Source: Sphingomonas caeni | Lineage (GTDB): Bacteria; Pseudomonadota; Alphaproteobacteria; Sphingomonadales; Sphingomonadaceae | Direction of reading: 5' to 3' | Length of the DNA stretch: 64,000 nucleotides | Assembly (NCBI RefSeq): GCF_026013415.1 | Contig: NZ_JAPDOK010000001.1 | Coordinates: forward strand, 189,342 to 253,341 | Notes under the pieces: model-generated | The model's database searches: none | What the model was told of the DNA's origin: nothing | The model's input: only the letters and a program-made list of their open reading frames with translations | Part shown: piece by piece, positions 25,039 to 34,304 of the stretch | Layout of the letters: each line of letters begins with the position of its first letter | How positions within the stretch are numbered: position 1 is the stretch's first letter | Made by a program: the position numbers and the translations under genes

Positions 25039-25180
25039 CCGGCCTTGTCCGCGGCTCGTTTCGCAATCGTAAAGCGTTAACTCTCTTTCATGGTAAAGCG
25101 CCTTTTCATCGTCTTTTTCCCGGGTAATAGTTGCTTGCGAGGCCGCGTTCCGACGGCCGCGAGCAAGGGGCGAAAAGGGC

Positions 25181-25966
25181 GTGACTGCACTCTCACGTTT
25201 TCCGCGGTTCTTCGTGACGAGCCCTTCGCCGTGCCCGTATTTGCCCGGCAAGCAGGAACGTAAGATCTTCACCGAGCTGAGCGGTCCGCATGCGGGCGAG
25301 CTCAACGACGCGCTCGGCCGGATCGGTTTCCGCCGCAGCCAGTCGGTCGCCTACCGCCCCAGCTGCGCGGGCTGCACCGCCTGCGTCTCGGTCCGCGTCG
25401 TCGCGGGCGAGTTCAAGCCCAACGCCAGCCAGCGCAAGCTCCTGAAGCGCCACTCGGACCTCGAAGTCACTGCGTGCAAGCCCTGGGCGACCGAGGAACA
25501 GTTCGAGCTGCTCCACCGCTATCTCGGCGCGCGCCACCCCGGCGGCGGCATGGCCGCGATGGACGAGGGCGATTATGCCGACATGGTCGAGCAGTCGCCG
25601 GTCACCTCGTTCGTGGTCGAATATCGCGAGCCCATGACCGCCAGCGGCCATCGCGGCCGGCTGGTCGGCGCGTGCATCACCGATCAGCAGGCCGACGGCC
25701 TCTCGATGATCTACAGTTTCTTCCTCGCCGACGAGGAGAGCCGCCCGGGCCTGGGCAACTACATCATCATGGACCATATCCTGCGCGCCCGCGCCGCCGG
25801 CCTGCCCTATGTCTATCTCGGCTATTGGGTGAAGGGCAGCGAGCGGATGGCGTACAAGACCCGCTATCGCCCGATCGAAGTGCTGGGCCCCAATGGCTGG
25901 TCGCTGATGGAAGACGAGGAGGCGCTGGCGATGCCGGTGCCGGTGCGGATCGCCGAACTGGCCTGA
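25181..25966 (+). CDS. bpt: Aspartate/glutamate leucyltransferase
   Basis: A 261-residue N-end-rule transferase that adds leucine from Leu-tRNA to proteins with N-terminal Asp or Glu, marking them for ClpS/ClpAP. Conserved blocks: [10 protein letters not shown] near residue 17, YRPSC--C-ACVSVRV with the Cys pair (about 57-73), GGMAAMD, YSFF and [17 protein letters not shown]. The GTG start gives the family-typical N-terminus. It converges with the transglutaminase-like gene, separated by three bases. Confidence 0.94.
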   Translation: MTALSRFPRFFVTSPSPCPYLPGKQERKIFTELSGPHAGELNDALGRIGFRRSQSVAYRPSCAGCTACVSVRVVAGEFKPNASQRKLLKRHSDLEVTACKPWATEEQFELLHRYLGARHPGGGMAAMDEGDYADMVEQSPVTSFVVEYREPMTASGHRGRLVGACITDQQADGLSMIYSFFLADEESRPGLGNYIIMDHILRARAAGLPYVYLGYWVKGSERMAYKTRYRPIEVLGPNGWSLMEDEEALAMPVPVRIAELA

Positions 25967-25969
25967 GGC

Positions 25970-26773
25970 CTATTCCTCGCCGCCCAGCCGGTCGACGTGC
26001 AGGTCCACATCGAGCTGCTCGCGCCCATGTCCCACCCGCGTGCCCGCGATCGGCGCCGCGCCGGTGGCGTCCAGCCCCACCGCGACGCGGACATAGCTTT
26101 CGTCCGGGCTGAGCCCCGTCGCCGGATCGAAGCCGATCCAGCCCAGCGCTTCGACATAAGCCTCCGCCCAGGCATGCGGCGCCGAATGCGCCTCGCCATC
26201 GGTGCGATAGCCCGAGACGTAGCGCGCGGGCGCGCCCAGATGCCGCGCGCCGGCGATGAAGATCTGCGCCACGTCGCGCGAGGTCACCGTCTTCGCCGCA
26301 AAGGCCTGCGCGGCGGCACAGCCCCGGTCGGGCAAATCCGGCGCGTCGGGGAAACGGCCATGGAGCGCCGCGTTGAGCCGGTGCAGCCCGTCGAGCGCCT
26401 CCCCCGCCGCCACATCCGCCGCGAACTCGGCCAGCGTCACGCTCGCCTGCGTCCGCGGGGTCGAGCGCAGATAGAAGAGCGGCGGCAGCGGCTCGGCCGC
26501 GCCGCAGATCACCCCGGCATTCTCGCTGGTCAGCACCTCGCCGATCACGCTCAGCTCGAGTGCGGCGATCGGCCCCTCGGCGTACAGCATCGTCACGGCA
26601 TTGCCGAACCCGTCGATCGCCTCGCGTAGCCGCGCGTCGCAATCGACCCCGATCCGCCAGCTCACCACCGTTTGGTCCTGGGTGTCGGTTGGGGTCAGCC
26701 GCAGCATCTGGACGATCCGGTCCTGCGCCTGGCTGAAGCGATACTGCGTCCTATGCTCGATCGCGATGCGCAT
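25970..26773 (-). CDS. Transglutaminase-like protein with Ser in place of the catalytic Cys
   Basis: A 267-residue protein with the bacterial transglutaminase N-terminal domain (about 1-80) and the transglutaminase-like core (about 150-225). The core shows VTSRDVAQIFI, GAPARYVSGY, PHAWAEAYV and IGFDP. The usual motif is G-V-C-Q-D-x-A-H; here Ser165 takes the Cys position, while His200 and Asp216 of the triad are kept. It starts inside the alpha-E stop (overlap) and is last in the ATP-grasp/alpha-E operon. Confidence 0.9.
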   Translation of the reverse strand: MRIAIEHRTQYRFSQAQDRIVQMLRLTPTDTQDQTVVSWRIGVDCDARLREAIDGFGNAVTMLYAEGPIAALELSVIGEVLTSENAGVICGAAEPLPPLFYLRSTPRTQASVTLAEFAADVAAGEALDGLHRLNAALHGRFPDAPDLPDRGCAAAQAFAAKTVTSRDVAQIFIAGARHLGAPARYVSGYRTDGEAHSAPHAWAEAYVEALGWIGFDPATGLSPDESYVRVAVGLDATGAAPIAGTRVGHGREQLDVDLHVDRLGGEE

Positions 26774-27714
26774 CAGATGAACCTGAACTGCCGCGCCACG
26801 GCGGCGTCGAGCATCGCATTCTCGGCGATGAAGGCTTCGAGATATTGATGCAGCCCGGAGACGATCACGTCGGTTGTCTTGGTCTTCTGCATCCGTGCCA
26901 TCCGCGCGCGCGCCATCCGGTCGGCCTCGCCCTGCAGGCCGGTCCGCTTGGCGAGCGCGCTGAGCAGCGTCACCACCTCCTCGACGCACGCGGCCAGGCT
27001 GCGCGGCAGCTCGAAGCGGCTGATCAGCAGGTCGATCACGTTGCGGGGCTTCAATCCGTCGCTGTACAGCCAGCGATAGGCGGTCACCGCCGAGACGGTC
27101 TGGAGGATCGTCGTCCACTGGTCGCGATCGACCGCCCCGCCCACGCGCTCGCCCTCGGGCAGCAGGATGTGATATTTAACGTCGAGCAGCCGCGCGGTAT
27201 TGTCCGCGCGCTCGACCGCGGCGCCGAGCTGGATCAGCAGCGTCGCCTCGTTGCGCATCATCCGGTGGATCGCGCCCTCGAACCCGCGCGTCTCGCCCTT
27301 CACCGCCTCGAGCAGGTTCAGCGTCTCGGTCGGCCCGCCGGTGCTGCTGCGGTTGTGGAACATCAGCCAGGCGCGGTTGATCGCGGTCCAGGCCTCACGG
27401 GTCAGCGCGGTGCGGACGGCGCGGGCATTGTTGCGCGCGCGATCGAGGCACGAGACGATCGAGCCGGGGTGGCTCGCATCGAGCGCGAGGAAGCGCGCGA
27501 CATGCGCGAGCGTCACCGGATGCCCGGTCGCGGCGAACGCCTTGTCGGTGTAGCTCACCGCCAGCGCCGACTGCCACGCCGCCTCCCCCGCGGGCCGCGC
27601 CGAGAGCGCGTCGAGCCGCACGGTCGCCTCGACGAGGCGCGCGATGAAATCCGCCCGCTCGAGGTAACGGCCGAGCCAGTAGAGCGCGGCGGCGGTGCGC
27701 GAGAGCATCAGCAT
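26773..27714 (-). CDS. Alpha-E domain protein (DUF403)
   Basis: A 313-residue all-alpha protein beginning MLMLSRTAAALYWLGRYLERAD, the hallmark of the alpha-E family. These proteins are almost always encoded next to circularly permuted ATP-grasp and transglutaminase-like genes and are predicted partners in a peptide-ligating or peptide-modifying system. The start at 27714 has GGGGAG upstream. The spacer to the ATP-grasp gene holds a large palindromic element. Confidence 0.9.
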   Translation of the reverse strand: MLMLSRTAAALYWLGRYLERADFIARLVEATVRLDALSARPAGEAAWQSALAVSYTDKAFAATGHPVTLAHVARFLALDASHPGSIVSCLDRARNNARAVRTALTREAWTAINRAWLMFHNRSSTGGPTETLNLLEAVKGETRGFEGAIHRMMRNEATLLIQLGAAVERADNTARLLDVKYHILLPEGERVGGAVDRDQWTTILQTVSAVTAYRWLYSDGLKPRNVIDLLISRFELPRSLAACVEEVVTLLSALAKRTGLQGEADRMARARMARMQKTKTTDVIVSGLHQYLEAFIAENAMLDAAVARQFRFI

Positions 27715-27727
27715 GGCGGCACTCCCC

Positions 27728-27854
27728 ATCCTCCCCCGCCAGGGGGAGGTGGCAGCCGCAGGCTGACGGAGGGGGCGGATTCCAGAACGCTGACGGCGGG
27801 AGTCCTCCCCCTCCGTCGCGCTGCGCGCGCCACCTCCCCCTGGCGGGGGAGGAT
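27728..27854. repeat. 127-base palindromic element with 26-base perfect ends
   Basis: 27728-27753 and 27829-27854 are perfect inverted copies; inside them GACGGAGGGGG pairs with CCCCCTCCGTC. It lies between two genes of one operon and could form a large hairpin in the transcript. Confidence 0.8.
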
Positions 27855-27871
27855 TTGAGTGTGAAGCCCCC

Positions 27872-29314
27872 TCACGCCCCCGCCTCCGGCGACAACACGA
27901 AGCTGTCCTTCGTCCCCCCGCCCTGGCTCGAATTCACCACCAGCGAGCCTTCGCGCAGCGCCACCCGGGTCAGCCCGCCCGGCACCACCCGCACCCCGTC
28001 GCTCCCCGTCAGCACGAACGGCCGGAAATCGACATGGCGCGGCGCCAGCCCCTTCTCGGTCATCGTCGGCACGGTCGAGAGCGCGAGCGTCGGCTGGGCG
28101 ATATAGCGGTGCGGCTCGGCGATCAGCGCGGCGCGGAATTCCTCGATCTGGGCGCTTGTGGCGGTCGGGCCCACCAGCATGCCGTACCCGCCCGATCCGT
28201 CGACCAGCTTCACCACCAGATCGGCAAGGTTGTCGAGCACATATTTCAGCGCCTGGGGCTCGCGACAGCGCCAGGTCTCGACATTGGGCAGCTTGGCCTC
28301 GCCGCCCGAATAGAAGCGCACGATCTCGGGCATGTAGCTATAGATCGCCTTGTCGTCGGCGATGCCGTTCCCGGGCGCGTTGAGGATCGCGACATTGCCC
28401 GCGCGGTACGCCGCGATCAGCCCCGGCACGCCCAGCATCGAATCGGGGCGGAAGGCGAGCGGATCGAGATAGTCGTCGTCGATCCGGCGATAGATCACAT
28501 CGACGCGCACCCGGCCCGCGATGGTCTGCATGAACACGACATCGTCATCGACCACTAGATCGGCCGGCTCGACCAGTTCGACCCCCATCGAGTCCGCGAG
28601 GAAGCTGTGCTCGTAATAGGCCGAGTTGAAATGTCCCGGCGTCAGCACGACGCACACCGGGGTCGATTTGCCCATATGCGGCGCGACCGAGCGCATCGTC
28701 TGGAGGAGCATGTCCGGATAGGAGTCGACCGGCTCGACGCGGAAATCGCGGAACAGCTCGGGGCACAGCCGGATCATCGCCTCGCGATTCTCGAGCATGT
28801 ACGAGACGCCCGAGGGGGTTCGCGCATTGTCCTCGAGCACATAGAATTCGTCGGGGCCGGTGCGCACCAGATCGATCCCGCAGATATGCGCCCACACGCC
28901 GTGCGGCGGCCGCACCCGGTTCACCTCGGGGCGGAACTGCTCGTTGAGCAGCACCAGCTCGTTGGGGATCACCCCCTCCTTCAGGATGCGGGCGTCGCCA
29001 TAGATGTCCTCGAGAAAGGCGTTGATCGCCTGGACGCGCTGGACCAGCCCTTCGCTCAGCCGCGCCCATTCGTCGTGAAGGAAGACGCGCGGGACGATGT
29101 CGAACGGGATGATCCGCTCGGCGGCGTCGCTGTCCCCATAGACCGCGAAGGTGATCCCCAGCTGGCGGAAGGTCACCTCGGCCGATTGCTGGCGGCGCTG
29201 GAGTTCGTCGGCGGGGGTCTCGGCGATCCACCGCGCAAGCGACGCGAATTCCGCGCGCGGAGACGCAGGCCCGCCATGCCCCCAGATTTCGTCAAACGCC
29301 CCGCGTGCCGCCAT
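27872..29314 (-). CDS. Circularly permuted type 2 ATP-grasp protein
   Basis: A 480-residue protein of the DUF404/DUF407 (CP_ATPgrasp) family. Recognisable blocks include RIIPFDIVPRV, NAFLEDIYGD-RIL, GVWAHICGIDLVR, LEDNARTPSGVSYMLENR, NAPGNGIADDKAIYSYM and VKLVDGSGGYGMLVGP. Members are predicted to ligate amino groups to carboxylates using ATP. It heads the group with alpha-E and transglutaminase-like genes. The product of the system is unknown. Confidence 0.93.
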   Translation of the reverse strand: MAARGAFDEIWGHGGPASPRAEFASLARWIAETPADELQRRQQSAEVTFRQLGITFAVYGDSDAAERIIPFDIVPRVFLHDEWARLSEGLVQRVQAINAFLEDIYGDARILKEGVIPNELVLLNEQFRPEVNRVRPPHGVWAHICGIDLVRTGPDEFYVLEDNARTPSGVSYMLENREAMIRLCPELFRDFRVEPVDSYPDMLLQTMRSVAPHMGKSTPVCVVLTPGHFNSAYYEHSFLADSMGVELVEPADLVVDDDVVFMQTIAGRVRVDVIYRRIDDDYLDPLAFRPDSMLGVPGLIAAYRAGNVAILNAPGNGIADDKAIYSYMPEIVRFYSGGEAKLPNVETWRCREPQALKYVLDNLADLVVKLVDGSGGYGMLVGPTATSAQIEEFRAALIAEPHRYIAQPTLALSTVPTMTEKGLAPRHVDFRPFVLTGSDGVRVVPGGLTRVALREGSLVVNSSQGGGTKDSFVLSPEAGA

Positions 29315-29382
29315 TCGCTCCCCAAGTGCCGGAACCTGCTATGGTTCCATGCTGCAACGCTTTGCTGCGGCGCACAAGGGGG

Positions 29383-31446
29383 TCACTTCCCCGCGGCAAG
29401 ATCCGTCAGCATCCCCTGCGTCAGGATCTGCGGCAGCACCTGCGGCTCGGCCGCGCCCGGCTTGTACCAGAGATAGAGCGGCACGCCCGCACGGTTGTGC
29501 TTCTCGATGAAGCGGCCGAGCGCCGGGTCGCCATCGGTCCAGTCGCCCACCAGCACCGCGACCTTGCCGTCCGCCAGCGCCTTCGCCACCGCTTCGGTCT
29601 CGATCACGCCCTTCTCGTTGACCTTGCAGGTGAGGCACCAATCGGCGGTGAAATAGGCGAAGACCGGGCGGCCCTCGGCCTGCAGTTCGGCGAGGCGCTT
29701 CTCGCTGAAGGGTTCGGCGCCCGCGAGCGCCTGTTGCACCCCGCCGGCGGCGGGGGCGGGCTTGATCAGCGCCACCGCGGCGACCGAGAGCAGGATCAGC
29801 GGCAGCGGGAGCAGCCACGCCGCCTTGCCCTTCATCTGCCGGATGCCCGCCCACCACAGGCCGAGCGCCAGCAGCAGCGCCGCGCCGAGCCCGACCGTCA
29901 TCCCGTTGACGCCTGCTTCCTGCCCGAGCACCCAGGCGAGCGCGATCGCGGTCAGGAACATCGGCACCGAGAGGATGCGGCGGAAGGTCTCCATCCATGC
30001 GCCGGGCCTGGGCAGCCGCCGGCGTAGCGCGGGGACGAAGCCGAGCAGCAGGAAGGGCAAGGCGATCCCGAGCCCCAAGCCGCCGAACACCGCCATCGCC
30101 GCAGGCGTCGGCAGGACGAGCGCCGCCCCGAGCGCGGTCGCCATGAAGGGCCCGGTGCACGGCGTCGCGATGAACGCCGCGAGCGCGCCGGTCATGAAGG
30201 CGCCGCCGGTCCCCTGCCCCGCCATCCGGTTGATGAAGCCGGGGGTCATTACCTCGAACAGCCCCGCGAGGTTGAGCGCGATCCCCGTCACCACGAGCAG
30301 CAGCAGCAGGATCACCTTGGGGTCCTGCAGCTGGAAGGCCCAGCCGAGGCTCGCCCCGCCCGCGCGCAGCGCCAGCAAGGTCCCGCCCAGCGCGAGGCAC
30401 ACCAGCACCACGCCAGCCGCGTACGCCAAAGCCTCTGCGCGCGGATGGCCCTCGCCATCATTGGCCTTGGCGAGGCTCAGCGCCTTGAGGCTCAGGATCG
30501 GAAATACGCACGGCATGATGTTGAGCAGCACGCCCCCCAGCACCGCCCCGCCGAACGCGAGCAACGCGGTCCACCACACGCCCTGCGTCTGCGCCAGCAC
30601 GGGGGCGGTCACCGCGGCCGCCACCGTGCCTGGCACCGCCCGGATCGCGAAGCCGCGCCCCATGCCCACCCCGAGCACGCCCTCGATCGGCCCGCCCGGG
30701 AATTCCGGCGCAGTTCCGTCCTTGGCCTTGGTCGCGATCACCAGCCGGTCGCCGTCCCGCACCGTGGATTGCGGCGCGCTGTAATCGACCACCTTGTCGG
30801 TGATCGGATAGAAATAGACATCGTCTGCCGCCGCGCTTTCGGGGAACGGAACCGAAAGCCGGAAGCCCCCGCCCGACACCTGATAGGTCGCGTCGCTTCC
30901 CAGCGGCTTGGGGATCGCCGCGCGCCATCCATCGAACTGCGCGCGCCGCTCGGGCGCCACCGCGCCGTCGCCTACCGTCATCGATGCCGTCAGTGTCGCG
31001 TTTTCGGGCACGCACATCTCGTTGGTGCAAACCAGATAGTCGAGCTTGACGCTGATCGGCAGCACGGTCCCCGGCGCGATCCCGGCCGGAATCTTGAGCG
31101 TCACGAAGCGCGTATAGGGCTTCTCATAGACATAGTTCATCAGCCCGCCGATCAGCAGCCGCTGGGGCACCGGATAGCTGAATTCGCCCGCAGTCACTCC
31201 CTTGGGCAAGGTCCATTCGGCCTTGGTCGAAAGCCCCGCGTCACCGGGGTTGAGCCAATAGGCATGCCAGCGCGGCTTGGGCGCGCCGGCCAGCGCCACC
31301 GTCACCTCGCTGTCGGGGGCAGGGGTGTCGCTCTCGGGCACCAGCTGGAGCAGCACATGCGGCCCCGGCTCGATCTCTTGCGCCGTCGCCGGAGCGCCCA
31401 TCAGCGCGAGCAAAAGCGCCATCAACCCGAAACAAAAAGCTCGCAT
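29383..31446 (-). CDS. DsbD/ScsB-type thiol:disulphide interchange protein
   Basis: A 687-residue membrane protein that carries electrons from cytoplasmic thioredoxin to the periplasm. A signal peptide (about 1-22) leads to a periplasmic domain with VCTNEMCVPE (cysteine pair), then eight or so membrane segments with the cysteines in NIMPCVFP and TPCTGP, and a C-terminal thioredoxin-like domain with DWCLTCK. The N-terminal domain resembles ScsB more than classical DsbD. The ATG at 31446 is chosen for the signal peptide. It stands alone, divergent from phoK. Confidence 0.9.
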   Translation of the reverse strand: MRAFCFGLMALLLALMGAPATAQEIEPGPHVLLQLVPESDTPAPDSEVTVALAGAPKPRWHAYWLNPGDAGLSTKAEWTLPKGVTAGEFSYPVPQRLLIGGLMNYVYEKPYTRFVTLKIPAGIAPGTVLPISVKLDYLVCTNEMCVPENATLTASMTVGDGAVAPERRAQFDGWRAAIPKPLGSDATYQVSGGGFRLSVPFPESAAADDVYFYPITDKVVDYSAPQSTVRDGDRLVIATKAKDGTAPEFPGGPIEGVLGVGMGRGFAIRAVPGTVAAAVTAPVLAQTQGVWWTALLAFGGAVLGGVLLNIMPCVFPILSLKALSLAKANDGEGHPRAEALAYAAGVVLVCLALGGTLLALRAGGASLGWAFQLQDPKVILLLLLVVTGIALNLAGLFEVMTPGFINRMAGQGTGGAFMTGALAAFIATPCTGPFMATALGAALVLPTPAAMAVFGGLGLGIALPFLLLGFVPALRRRLPRPGAWMETFRRILSVPMFLTAIALAWVLGQEAGVNGMTVGLGAALLLALGLWWAGIRQMKGKAAWLLPLPLILLSVAAVALIKPAPAAGGVQQALAGAEPFSEKRLAELQAEGRPVFAYFTADWCLTCKVNEKGVIETEAVAKALADGKVAVLVGDWTDGDPALGRFIEKHNRAGVPLYLWYKPGAAEPQVLPQILTQGMLTDLAAGK

Positions 31447-31519
31447 GGCCCGTCCTTGCCCTCGCCCGATCGATCCCCGATAGCAGCAGGGCACAGGGTT
31501 TGACCACGCCGGAGGTGGC

Positions 31520-33181
31520 ATGAAAATCATACGCACGTTCGCCGCATTGTTCGCGCTTGCCGCCGCCACCCCGGCCCTGGCCCAGCAGACCCCGCCCAAG
31601 CTGGTCGTCGTCGTCTCGGTCGATCAATTCTCGGCCGATCTCTTCGCCGAATACCGCACCGTCTTCACCGGCGGCTTCGCGCGGCTGCTGACCGGCGCGG
31701 TCTTCCCCTCGGGCTATCAGAGCCACGCCGCGACCGAGACCTGCCCCGGCCATTCGACCATCCTCACCGGGGCCCGTCCCGCGCGCACCGGCATCGTCGC
31801 CAATGACTGGATCGATTTCGCCGCGGCGCGCGGCGACAAGCCCAACTTCATGGTCTATTGCGCCGAGGACGAAAGCCTGCCCGGCACAAGCTCGTCCAAC
31901 TATGTCGTCTCCGACAAGCATCTGAAGGTGCCCACGCTCGGCGAATGGATGAAGCTCGCCGATCCCGCCAGCCGCGTCGTCTCGGTCGCGGGCAAGGACC
32001 GCGCCGCGGTGATGATGGGCGGGCACAAGGTCGACGAGCTCTGGTGGTTCTGGGACAAGAGCCGCAGCTTCCAAAGCTATGCCGGCCGCGCGATGCCGGC
32101 CGCGGTGACCAACGCCAACACCGCACTCACCACGCGCCTCGCCCAGCCGCAGAAACCCATGCCGCTCCCCGCCTTCTGCATCCCGCGCAACCGCGCGTTC
32201 GAGGCGGGCAGTCAAACCGTCGGCGCTGGCCGCTTCGCGCGCAAGGCGGTGGGCGAGAAGGACAGCCTCCAGCCCTTCAAGGCCTCGCCCGAGTTCGACG
32301 ATACGGTCTTCTCGCTCGCCACCCAGCTCGCCGGCGACATGAAGCTCGGTCAGGGCAAGTCCACCGACCTGCTGATCATCGGCGCCTCGGCCACCGACTA
32401 TGTCGGCCATAGCTACGGCACCGAGGGCAGCGAGATGTGCATCCAGATGCTCGCGCTCGACCAGCGGCTCGGCCGCCTGTTCGCCGCGCTCGACAAGACC
32501 GGGGTCGATTACGAGGTCGTCCTGACCGCCGATCATGGCGGGCTCGACATCCCCGAGCGCAACCGCGAGCATGGCGCGACCATGGCAGCGCGCACAAGCC
32601 TGACCGACGACGGCAAGGAGGCGTTGCTCGGCGTCTCGCGGATCGGCAAGCAGATCGGCGACACGCTCGGCATCACCGGCCCGATCCTGTTCGGCGGCAT
32701 CCCGGGCGACGTCTATATCAATCCAGCCCTGACCCGCACCCAGCGCGAGGCGGTCCAGCAGGAGGCAATCCGCATCCTGCGCCAGAACCCGCAAGTCTAT
32801 GACGTCTACACGCGGGAGCAGATCGCCGCGACGCCCAGCCCCAAGGGTCCGCCCGAGACCTGGACGATGCTCGAACGCGCCCGCGCCGCGCTCGACCCGG
32901 GCCGCACCGGCGACCTCGTCGTGGCGCTGCGCCCGCGCATCACCCCGATCGCGGTCCCAATGCAGGGCTACACCGCCACCCATGGCAGCTTCTGGGACTA
33001 TGACCGCCGCGTGCCGATCCTGTTCTGGCGGCGCGGGATGACGGGGTTCGAGCATCCGCTGTCGGTCGAGACGGTGGATATCGCGCCGACGCTGGCGGCG
33101 ACGCTGGGCGTGCGGGTGCCGGTGGAGATCGACGGGCGCTGCCTGGACCTGGACGCGGGGCCGGGGACGACGTGTAAGTGA
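31520..33181 (+). CDS. phoK: PhoK-type alkaline phosphatase
   Basis: A 553-residue secreted phosphatase. After a signal peptide (cleavage after ALA), the sequence follows PhoK of Sphingomonas: metal ligand Asp35 in SVDQFSADLF, nucleophile Thr74 in AATETCPGHST, SVAGKDRAA-MMGG, SATDYVGH, TADHGGLD, and ATHGSFWD-DRRVPILF. The family uses a Thr nucleophile and zinc/calcium and is active at high pH. The ATG has GGAGGTGGC upstream. It would supply phosphate from organic esters. No Pho box was found by eye upstream. Confidence 0.93.
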   Translation: MKIIRTFAALFALAAATPALAQQTPPKLVVVVSVDQFSADLFAEYRTVFTGGFARLLTGAVFPSGYQSHAATETCPGHSTILTGARPARTGIVANDWIDFAAARGDKPNFMVYCAEDESLPGTSSSNYVVSDKHLKVPTLGEWMKLADPASRVVSVAGKDRAAVMMGGHKVDELWWFWDKSRSFQSYAGRAMPAAVTNANTALTTRLAQPQKPMPLPAFCIPRNRAFEAGSQTVGAGRFARKAVGEKDSLQPFKASPEFDDTVFSLATQLAGDMKLGQGKSTDLLIIGASATDYVGHSYGTEGSEMCIQMLALDQRLGRLFAALDKTGVDYEVVLTADHGGLDIPERNREHGATMAARTSLTDDGKEALLGVSRIGKQIGDTLGITGPILFGGIPGDVYINPALTRTQREAVQQEAIRILRQNPQVYDVYTREQIAATPSPKGPPETWTMLERARAALDPGRTGDLVVALRPRITPIAVPMQGYTATHGSFWDYDRRVPILFWRRGMTGFEHPLSVETVDIAPTLAATLGVRVPVEIDGRCLDLDAGPGTTCK

Positions 33182-33185
33182 ACTC

Positions 33186-33314
33186 CTTCTCCCTTTAGGG
33201 GAGAAGAAAGGGGCCCGCTCGCGAAGCGAGTGGGAAGGATGAGGGGGCGAGCCTAATGTCCTCACCCTTCCGCCGACTGCGTCGGCTCCCTCCCTCTCCC
33301 CTTCAGGGAGAGGG
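33186..33314. repeat. Palindromic element between convergent genes
   Basis: Hairpins 33186-33193/33199-33206 and 33292-33300/33306-33314 (the latter again CCCTCTCCC/GGGAGAGGG) flank GGAAGGATGAGG and CCTCACCCTTCC. The architecture matches the element at 10679-10814, with a diverged interior. Confidence 0.7.
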
Positions 33315-33316
33315 AA

Positions 33317-34255
33317 TTACCGCCGCACCTCGAACGGCCGCATCCCCGTCAGCCGGTTGTTGGCGAGATCGATCCGCTGGTGGCTCAGATCCGCCACGAA
33401 CGCCGGGTCGCCGCCCGCGCCCGGGGCCATGCTCGCCTCGTTATCCTCGATGCGCAGGCCGGCGGACGGATAGGTCTTCCCCTCCGCCGCGATGACGATC
33501 AGGCCCGATCCATTCTCCTTGTTCGGCCCCTGCACGAATATGTTGCGCGCGATCAGCCCGACGCCGCCTTCGGACAGATCGACCATGTAGTTGGTGTTGT
33601 GCCCCTGGCTGTCGTCGAAGCTCGAATCGAGAATCTGGACGTGCGGCACGCGCAATTTGACATAGTGGCCGCCGGTCCCGCGCTCGAAGCGGCTACGAGT
33701 GACGATCACCTCGCCCTGATTGGCGAGATAGATCGAATGGCTGCAATTGGGCGCCTGATCGCACTGGCCGAGGCCGGAGAAGGTCGAGCGGTCGATGGTG
33801 ATCTTCTGCCCCGAAGGATTGCCGCCGAGAATGCCTTCCTGGCTGTCGAGGAACATCGAGTTGATGACGACCAGGTCGCCGGTCTCGATGCGGATGCCCG
33901 CGCCGTTGCCGTCATTGACGCTGTAGCCGCGGAACACGAGCCCATCGACCACCGACCCACGCCCGCGCAGCACCAGGGCCGCCTTGTCCTCGCACGTCTC
34001 CTTCTCGAAGATCGCCTGGCCCGGGACGGCAGCCTTGAAGGTAATGAACCCCGCTTCCTGCACCGCGCATTCGCGATAGGTGCCCGGCGCGATCACGATC
34101 GTCGCGCGGCGGTCGCCCACCGCGCGGACGGCAGCGTCGAGCGTGTCGAAGCCCTCGCCCGATTCAGCAATGGTGAAGCGCGCGGGAGCCTGTTGCTGCG
34201 CGGCGGCGGGCGCGGTCAGCGCAAGGGCGAGCAAAGGCAGGACAATGCGGCGCAT
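33317..34255 (-). CDS. Secreted right-handed beta-helix protein
   Basis: A 312-residue exported protein with a signal peptide ending APAAAQ. The start of the mature part (FDTLDAAVRAVGDRRATIVIAPGTYRE) is typical of pectate-lyase-like beta-helices, and later rungs alternate short hydrophobic strands with Asn/Asp turns (DGLVFRGYSVNDGNGAG, then DSSFDDSQGHNTNYMVD). Such proteins bind or cleave polysaccharides, but no catalytic residues are assigned. Several cysteines could form disulphides. The ATG at 34255 has GGAG upstream. Confidence 0.8.
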   Translation of the reverse strand: MRRIVLPLLALALTAPAAAQQQAPARFTIAESGEGFDTLDAAVRAVGDRRATIVIAPGTYRECAVQEAGFITFKAAVPGQAIFEKETCEDKAALVLRGRGSVVDGLVFRGYSVNDGNGAGIRIETGDLVVINSMFLDSQEGILGGNPSGQKITIDRSTFSGLGQCDQAPNCSHSIYLANQGEVIVTRSRFERGTGGHYVKLRVPHVQILDSSFDDSQGHNTNYMVDLSEGGVGLIARNIFVQGPNKENGSGLIVIAAEGKTYPSAGLRIEDNEASMAPGAGGDPAFVADLSHQRIDLANNRLTGMRPFEVRR

Positions 34256-34304
34256 GAGGGGCTCCTTCTCACGCGCAGGATGCCCCGTGAAGGCGAATAG
34301 AGGG

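Noticed and set aside
31241-33265. A 674-codon minus-strand frame opposite phoK
   Set aside because: phoK is certain from its motifs; the antisense product has no recognisable family and biased composition.
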